Of a stretch of 64,000 nt of DNA, positions 59,885 to 64,000 are shown one piece after another; the stretch's first letter is position 1, and each line of letters opens with the position of its first letter. Under the pieces are notes generated by a model. The model made no database searches. It saw nothing but the letters and a program-made list of their open reading frames with translations, and was not told the origin of the DNA. The stretch comes from Terriglobia bacterium (lineage in GTDB: Bacteria > Acidobacteriota > Terriglobia > Terriglobales > Acidobacteriaceae), in contig JAIQEY010000001.1 of the NCBI GenBank assembly GCA_020073565.1, positions 171,434 to 235,433 on the forward strand, read 5' to 3'. The position numbers were made by a program, and so were the translations under genes.

Positions 59885-60125
59885 TGCAAGTGATTTTTCG
59901 CCCGACCGCACCTGACAACAACTCGGCTCTCCCGCTGGGGATGCGGGTTCGGGAACCAGGGGATGGTACCCGAGGATTATCAAGAGTAGCCCGCCGGTCT
60001 GGGGGCGTGTTTGCGCTGGCGCAAATAGGGGGAGCCCCAGCGTCGAGCGAAAAGATTTTCGCTCGGGCCTGTAAGGTATTGAAAATGTGCTGTATTTCAG
60101 TGTATGAGGTGTGGCTTCCTTAGGT
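59885..60125 (-). ncRNA. Palindrome-rich region, possible structured RNA or dispersed repeat
   Basis: The 422-bp gap between the BIG2 and DUF2203 genes holds a dense series of palindromes. CGAGCGAAAA/TTTTCGCTCG (60044-60065) is perfect with a 2-nt centre. TTTGCGC/GCGCAAA (60010-60025) is perfect. GGGG/CCCC (60028-60038) and GGTTC/GAACC (59946-59957) are shorter. The many hairpins in a 240-bp stretch suggest either a folded RNA or a composite dispersed repeat. The 142-codon frame that covers part of it runs into the DUF2203 antisense and has no protein character. Confidence 0.3.
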
Positions 60126-60162
60126 CGATAGCAGTTTGGACGCCCAGAGCCCAAAGCCTGGT

Positions 60163-60600
60163 CTACGTCCGCTTCTTGCCGGCGTTGGTGATGCGATCGT
60201 CGATGGGCTTGCGTCCGGCAAAGCCCTCGCTGGTGCCGTGCCAGTGCGTGATCTTTTCCTCGCCCAGCTTCCAGCAGAGCAGGATGATCTCGCCTTCGAC
60301 CTCGCATGGAAAGTCGAGCAGCCCGATATCGAGGTCTTTCACCTGCACGCCGGTGGCGTCGATTTCGGCAAGCGCGTCCTTGATGCGCCGGATGGCCTTC
60401 TCGCGCTCGGCCTTGCGCCGCGCCAGATGAACCACGTTCACCAGCGTGCCACCGTTCAGGAACACGCGGTGCGCGGTCTCCTGCAGTTCGGCGTCCACTT
60501 CTTCAATCAGCTTCTTACCGTGGATCGCCTGCTTGAGCAGCGATTCGAGGATGGGAAGCAGGATCTGCGCTTCGTCGAGGGTGAAAGTGCGGTCGGACAT
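60163..60600 (-). CDS. DUF2203 family protein
   Basis: The protein has 145 residues. FTLDEAQILLPILESLLKQA, GVQVKDLDIGLLDFPCEVEG, EIILLCWKLGEEKITHWHGT and SEGFAGRKPID match the DUF2203 family of small cytoplasmic proteins of unknown role. Length is typical. Start ATG 60600. Monocistronic; a GTTTCAA-type repeat lies just upstream. Confidence 0.94.
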   Translation of the reverse strand: MSDRTFTLDEAQILLPILESLLKQAIHGKKLIEEVDAELQETAHRVFLNGGTLVNVVHLARRKAEREKAIRRIKDALAEIDATGVQVKDLDIGLLDFPCEVEGEIILLCWKLGEEKITHWHGTSEGFAGRKPIDDRITNAGKKRT

Positions 60601-60640
60601 CTGATCTCGAAGTCTATTTTACTGCGTAATGACGAGACAC

Positions 60641-60722
60641 GTTTCAAGGTTTCAAAGTTTCAAGGTTTCAGAGCGAGGTCACCCACTTACACCTTGAAAC
60701 ATTGAACCCTTGAAACTTTGAA
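60641..60722. repeat. Iterated GTTTCAA imperfect inverted repeat
   Basis: Left part 60641-60670: four GTTTCAA-type units. Right part 60693-60722: CTTGAAA-type units in opposite orientation. The whole forms an imperfect palindrome of about 80 bp in the divergent gap between DUF2203 and the MFS gene. Confidence 0.65.
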
Positions 60723-60748
60723 GCCCTTCTTCATGCTATTTTTTCTAG

Positions 60749-62005
60749 GTGCCCCAGGAATCTCCCCCAGAGCAACCGACTCCCCGCAATGTCTATGCCT
60801 TCGGGCTGACGTCGTTCCTGAACGACACGGCGAGCGAGATGGCGTATTGGGTTCTGCCTGCGTTCCTTGCGTCGCTCGGCGCAGGGCCAGCTCAGTTGGG
60901 GATCATCGAGGGCATCGCGGAGAGCGTCGCATCGTTTGCGAAATTGTTCTCCGGGTATCTCTCAGACCGCGTTCCCCGCCGCAAGCCGATCGTGGTGGGC
61001 GGATACTTCGTCGCCAACGCAGTCAAGCCTTTGCTGGCTTTGGTTTCTTCGTGGTGGCAGATCCTGGGCATTCGTTTTGCCGATCGCTTCGCGAAAGGGA
61101 TTCGCGGGACCGCGCGCGATGTGATGGTGGCGGAATCGGTGGACCAGTCGAGGATCGGCTCGGCCTACGGGCTGATTCAGGCGATGGATTCAGCGGGCGC
61201 CATCGTCGGGCCACTGGCTGCGCTGGCGTTGATTGGACACTTCGGCATGCGCGGCGTGTTCGGGGCAGCGGCGGTGCCGGGAGTGCTGTGCGTGTTGGTG
61301 GCATGGTTCGGCATCCGGGAACTGCATCGCGCCGGAAGCGGCGGCACGACTTCAGTTTCCGAGGATGAGCACACCGACGCTCCAGCCAAACCTCATTCTG
61401 TTGCGGTGGGCACGCCGACAGAGACCGCCGCGCGGCTGCGATTGCCGGCCGGATTTTACTATGTGCTCGGGGTGGTCACTCTGTTTTCTCTCGGCAACTC
61501 GAGCGACATGTTTCTGGTGTTGCGGGCGGGAAACGTGGGCATTCCGGCATCGGAAGCGCCATTGCTGGGGTTGGTGTTCAACATCATGTACACCCTGCTC
61601 TCCTGGCCGGCCGGAAAATTCAGCGACCGCTTTTCGCGCTCTACCATTGCGGCCGCCGGATACCTGGTCTTTGCCGGCGTGTATCTCATGTTTGCGATGG
61701 CGCCGTCTCCTCGGGCGATCTGGTTGACGATGGCATGCTACGGACTGTTCTACGCGCTGACCAACCCCGTGCTCAAGGCGCTGGTGGTGGAGACGGTCGC
61801 GCCCGAAGTGCGCGGCCGCGCGCTGGGAATCTACTTTTTCGTGACGAGTTTGACGACCCTGCTGGCTAGCCTGATCACGGGCGCATTGTGGAAGGTATAT
61901 GGAGCGCCCGTGCCATTTTATCTGTCGGCGGGAATCGCGGCTGTGTCGGCGGCGGCGCTGGTGGCACGTCCAGCGGCGGCCAAAGCAGCTCGCCTGAGGC
62001 GCTAA
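60749..62005 (+). CDS. MFS transporter
   Basis: The protein has 418 residues and about twelve transmembrane helices. The loop 2-3 motif is GYLSDRVPRRKPIVVGGY, then DRFAKGIRGTARDVMVAES with the conserved Arg-Gly-rich stretch of the YfkF/RND-like multidrug group. The second half repeats the pattern (GKFSDRFSRSTIAAAGYLVF, then RGRALGIYF). A central cytoplasmic loop of about 45 residues separates helices 6 and 7. Likely drug or metabolite efflux; substrate cannot be read. Start GTG at 60749. Confidence 0.93.
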   Translation: MPQESPPEQPTPRNVYAFGLTSFLNDTASEMAYWVLPAFLASLGAGPAQLGIIEGIAESVASFAKLFSGYLSDRVPRRKPIVVGGYFVANAVKPLLALVSSWWQILGIRFADRFAKGIRGTARDVMVAESVDQSRIGSAYGLIQAMDSAGAIVGPLAALALIGHFGMRGVFGAAAVPGVLCVLVAWFGIRELHRAGSGGTTSVSEDEHTDAPAKPHSVAVGTPTETAARLRLPAGFYYVLGVVTLFSLGNSSDMFLVLRAGNVGIPASEAPLLGLVFNIMYTLLSWPAGKFSDRFSRSTIAAAGYLVFAGVYLMFAMAPSPRAIWLTMACYGLFYALTNPVLKALVVETVAPEVRGRALGIYFFVTSLTTLLASLITGALWKVYGAPVPFYLSAGIAAVSAAALVARPAAAKAARLRR

Positions 62006-62096
62006 GGCGACTTCGAGGGCTTAATGCACGACTGAAGGCGTGCCCTTCCCTTCTCGTGCTCCTCCAAGAGAGTCCGTGGTGAAGGTGAGTCCCTCG

Positions 62097-62567
62097 TCAG
62101 GCGGCTTGTTCGACCGCAGGGGACCGGCGCAGCCAGATGTGGGCGACCAGCAGAAAAACCAAGCCAGCCGCGCTGTCGAGCAAAACGTCCCTGGCGTTGC
62201 CGGTGCGGGACGGAATGAAACTCTGGTGCCATTCATCCATCGAGGCGACGAAGGCGGTCCCAACCCACGCCAGCAGTGCCACGCGCCACATCCACGCATG
62301 CACGTAGCCGAAGGTCGCCGTCCATCCGCGCAGCATCAGCAGGCTCAGCATGCCGTAACCCAGGACATGTCCGGCCTTGCGGAGGTAGTGATGGAAGACA
62401 AGGAAGTGGTGGAAATTGATGTCGCCGAACAGCCGCGTCAGAAGCGCATACAGCATGCTCCCGGTATTTTGCGCCGAGAACAGATCCGTGGATTCGAACG
62501 TGATCAGGCCGATCCAGACCACGGCTGGCCACCAGGCGCGCAGGAGACTAGGACGGGATGCGGGCAA
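62097..62567 (-). CDS. VanZ family protein
   Basis: The protein has 156 residues and four hydrophobic helices. It has WPAVVWIGLITFESTDLFS, FLVFHHYLRKAGHVLGYGML and VASMDEWHQSFIPSRTGNAR, DVLLDSAAG, which are the VanZ-like signatures (the KxxHxxxYxxL helix and the DExxQ/H-PxRxxxxxDxxxN/D-like loop). VanZ confers low-level teicoplanin resistance in enterococci; the general family role is unknown. TTG start at 62567 with GGAG eight bases upstream. It follows guaB by 11 bp, so probably the same transcript. Confidence 0.9.
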   Translation of the reverse strand: MPASRPSLLRAWWPAVVWIGLITFESTDLFSAQNTGSMLYALLTRLFGDINFHHFLVFHHYLRKAGHVLGYGMLSLLMLRGWTATFGYVHAWMWRVALLAWVGTAFVASMDEWHQSFIPSRTGNARDVLLDSAAGLVFLLVAHIWLRRSPAVEQAA

Positions 62568-62578
62568 TCAATTTCTCC

Positions 62579-64000
62579 CTACTCCAGCGCGTAATTGGGG
62601 GCTTCGCGGGTGATGATGACATCGTGCACATGGCTTTCGCGCAGGCCGGACGCGCTGATGCGCACGAAGCGCGCTCTCTGTTGCAGTTCGGTCACGGTTT
62701 GGCAGCCGCAATACCCCATGCCTGATTTCAACCCGCCCACCATCTGGTGCACGATCATGGCCACCGATCCGCGATAGGGCACACGCCCTTCGATGCCTTC
62801 GGGGACAAGTTTCGCCAAACGGTTGGATTCTTCGCCGATGACGGGCATGGCAATGGATGCGTCGCCGTCGGAATTCTGGAAATAGCGCTCGCTCGATCCC
62901 TGCGCCATGGCTCCGAGCGATCCCATGCCGCGATACGACTTGAAGGTACGCCCTTGATAGAGAATCAGTTCACCCGGGCTTTCGTCGGTGCCTGCAAACA
63001 TGGAGCCGATCATCACGGCAGAGGCGCCGGCGGCCAAGGCTTTGACGATATCGCCAGAGTACTTGATGCCTCCGTCGGCAATCACCGGAACACCCGCGTC
63101 GCGGGTGGCGCGTGCAGCTTCGGCGATGGCGGTAATTTGTGGAACGCCGACGCCAGTTACGACGCGCGTGGTGCAAATCGAGCCCGGCCCGATGCCGACT
63201 TTCACGCCATCGACACCGGCTCGCACCAGTTCGCAGGCGCCATCGAAAGTAGCAACGTTGCCGGCGATCAAATCGACTTCCGGCAACTTCGATTTGACTC
63301 TCTTGACCGCTTCGATCACCAGCGTGGAGTGGCCATGCGCGCTGTCGATGGCCAGCACATCGACTTTGGCCTCTGCCAATTCCTGCGCGCGCTCGAGGAA
63401 ATCGCCGGTGGCGCCGATCGCGGCGCTGACCCGCAACCGTCCTTGCGCATCTTTGGCGGCCCCGGGATATTTCAATTTCTTTTGAATGTCCTTAACCGTG
63501 ATCAGGCCCTTGAGGTTGTACTTGTCGTCGACCACGAGAAGTTTTTCGACGCGGTGCTCATGCAGGATCTCTTCGGCTTGCTCGAGGGTCGTTCCGACGG
63601 GGACAGTGATCAGGTTGTCCTTGGTCATCACCTTGCTGATGGGAACGTCGAAACGGGTCTCGAAGCGGAGGTCCCGATTCGTGAGGATGCCAACGAGTTT
63701 GCCGTCCTTCAGCGTGATGGGGACGCCGGAGATCTTGTACTTCTTCATGACCTCGAGCGCGTCGGAAACTTTTGCGTCCGGAGACATGGTGACCGGATCG
63801 ACGATCATGCCGCTTTCGGAGCGTTTCACCTTGTCGACTTCGTTCGCCTGCTGGTCAATGGTCAGGTTGCGGTGAATGATGCCGAGGCCGCCCTGCTGGG
63901 CCATGCCGATCGCCATGTGCGACTCGGTGACGGTGTCCATGGCGGCGCTGATGATGGGAATGTTGAGGGCGATATTGCGCGAGATCTGGGTCTGCGTATT
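62579..64000 (-). CDS. guaB: IMP dehydrogenase, N-terminus beyond window edge
   Basis: The frame is open from the right edge to 62579 (about 473 residues seen). [20 protein letters not shown] opens the visible part, preceded by NIALN. Two CBS domains follow ([40 protein letters not shown]). The catalytic loop is [20 protein letters not shown] with the active-site Cys, then the phosphate site and the flap [20 protein letters not shown]. It oxidises IMP to XMP, the committed step of GMP synthesis. The first 20 or so residues are missing. Confidence 0.98.
   Translation of the reverse strand, partial: NTQTQISRNIALNIPIISAAMDTVTESHMAIGMAQQGGLGIIHRNLTIDQQANEVDKVKRSESGMIVDPVTMSPDAKVSDALEVMKKYKISGVPITLKDGKLVGILTNRDLRFETRFDVPISKVMTKDNLITVPVGTTLEQAEEILHEHRVEKLLVVDDKYNLKGLITVKDIQKKLKYPGAAKDAQGRLRVSAAIGATGDFLERAQELAEAKVDVLAIDSAHGHSTLVIEAVKRVKSKLPEVDLIAGNVATFDGACELVRAGVDGVKVGIGPGSICTTRVVTGVGVPQITAIAEAARATRDAGVPVIADGGIKYSGDIVKALAAGASAVMIGSMFAGTDESPGELILYQGRTFKSYRGMGSLGAMAQGSSERYFQNSDGDASIAMPVIGEESNRLAKLVPEGIEGRVPYRGSVAMIVHQMVGGLKSGMGYCGCQTVTELQQRARFVRISASGLRESHVHDVIITREAPNYALE

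Noticed and set aside
59879..60307. 142-codon minus-strand frame
   Set aside because: Half is the DUF2203 gene out of frame and half is the palindrome-rich region; no signal of selection as protein.
1..64000. tRNA, rRNA, IS elements, integrases, prophage or CRISPR-Cas genes
   Set aside because: Looked for and not seen. The dispersed palindromes have no transposase in the window.

Overview
The window looks like chromosome from a free-living member of the Acidobacteriota (Terriglobia-like; inferred from gene content and style, not from a marker search). The DNA is GC-rich. It carries a complete diderm, meso-DAP-type wall and division cluster, an outer-membrane receptor with an N-terminal carboxypeptidase-regulatory domain, a GWxTD protein, a BIG2-type lipoprotein, DUF885 and cytochrome P460 proteins. 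Short palindromic or iterated intergenic repeats occur throughout. I found no tRNA, rRNA, CRISPR array, insertion sequence or prophage.

Left end (1-8.7 kb): a truncated carboxypeptidase-regulatory protein and a GWxTD protein on the minus strand; a membrane-fusion protein plus an ABC ATPase with no adjacent permease; a small penicillin-binding transpeptidase; and a DUF885 metallopeptidase-like protein.

Division and cell wall cluster (8.8-29.3 kb, all minus): in transcription order mraZ, rsmH, a small ORF, ftsL, ftsI, murE, murF, mraY, murD, ftsW, murG, murC, two unrecognised genes, ftsQ, ftsA, ftsZ. murB and ddl are absent. A sigma-70-like promoter followed by three CCAC/GTGG units at exactly 10-bp period (an MraZ box) heads the cluster. 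Palindromic repeats sit in many gaps, and one 66-bp palindrome lies in frame inside rsmH.

Sulfur assimilation (29.6-33.6 kb, plus): ferredoxin-type sulfite/nitrite reductase, a siroheme-synthase N-domain protein, SUMT and APS reductase in an overlapping operon. In front of it is the most notable signal of the window. A 19-codon ORF contains five consecutive Cys codons plus one more. It is followed by mutually exclusive hairpins and a strong intrinsic terminator directly before the reductase start. This reads as a cysteine-responsive ribosome-stalling attenuator.

33.7-47.7 kb: small membrane proteins, YbjQ and a CPXCG-type Cys-rich protein, a Tat-exported M24 peptidase, an aminotransferase, an NtrC-type two-component pair, hfq-hflX, a PuuD-like membrane protein with a cytochrome P460, and a HEGGH membrane protein.

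47.8-64 kb: a large TonB-dependent receptor-like protein, DUF309, a DegT-type aminotransferase, a PstS-like/TonB-C fusion beside two tandem paralogous beta-barrel proteins with conserved leaders, an SH3-type lipoprotein, pfkA, a BIG2 lipoprotein, DUF2203, an MFS transporter, VanZ and the 3' part of guaB.
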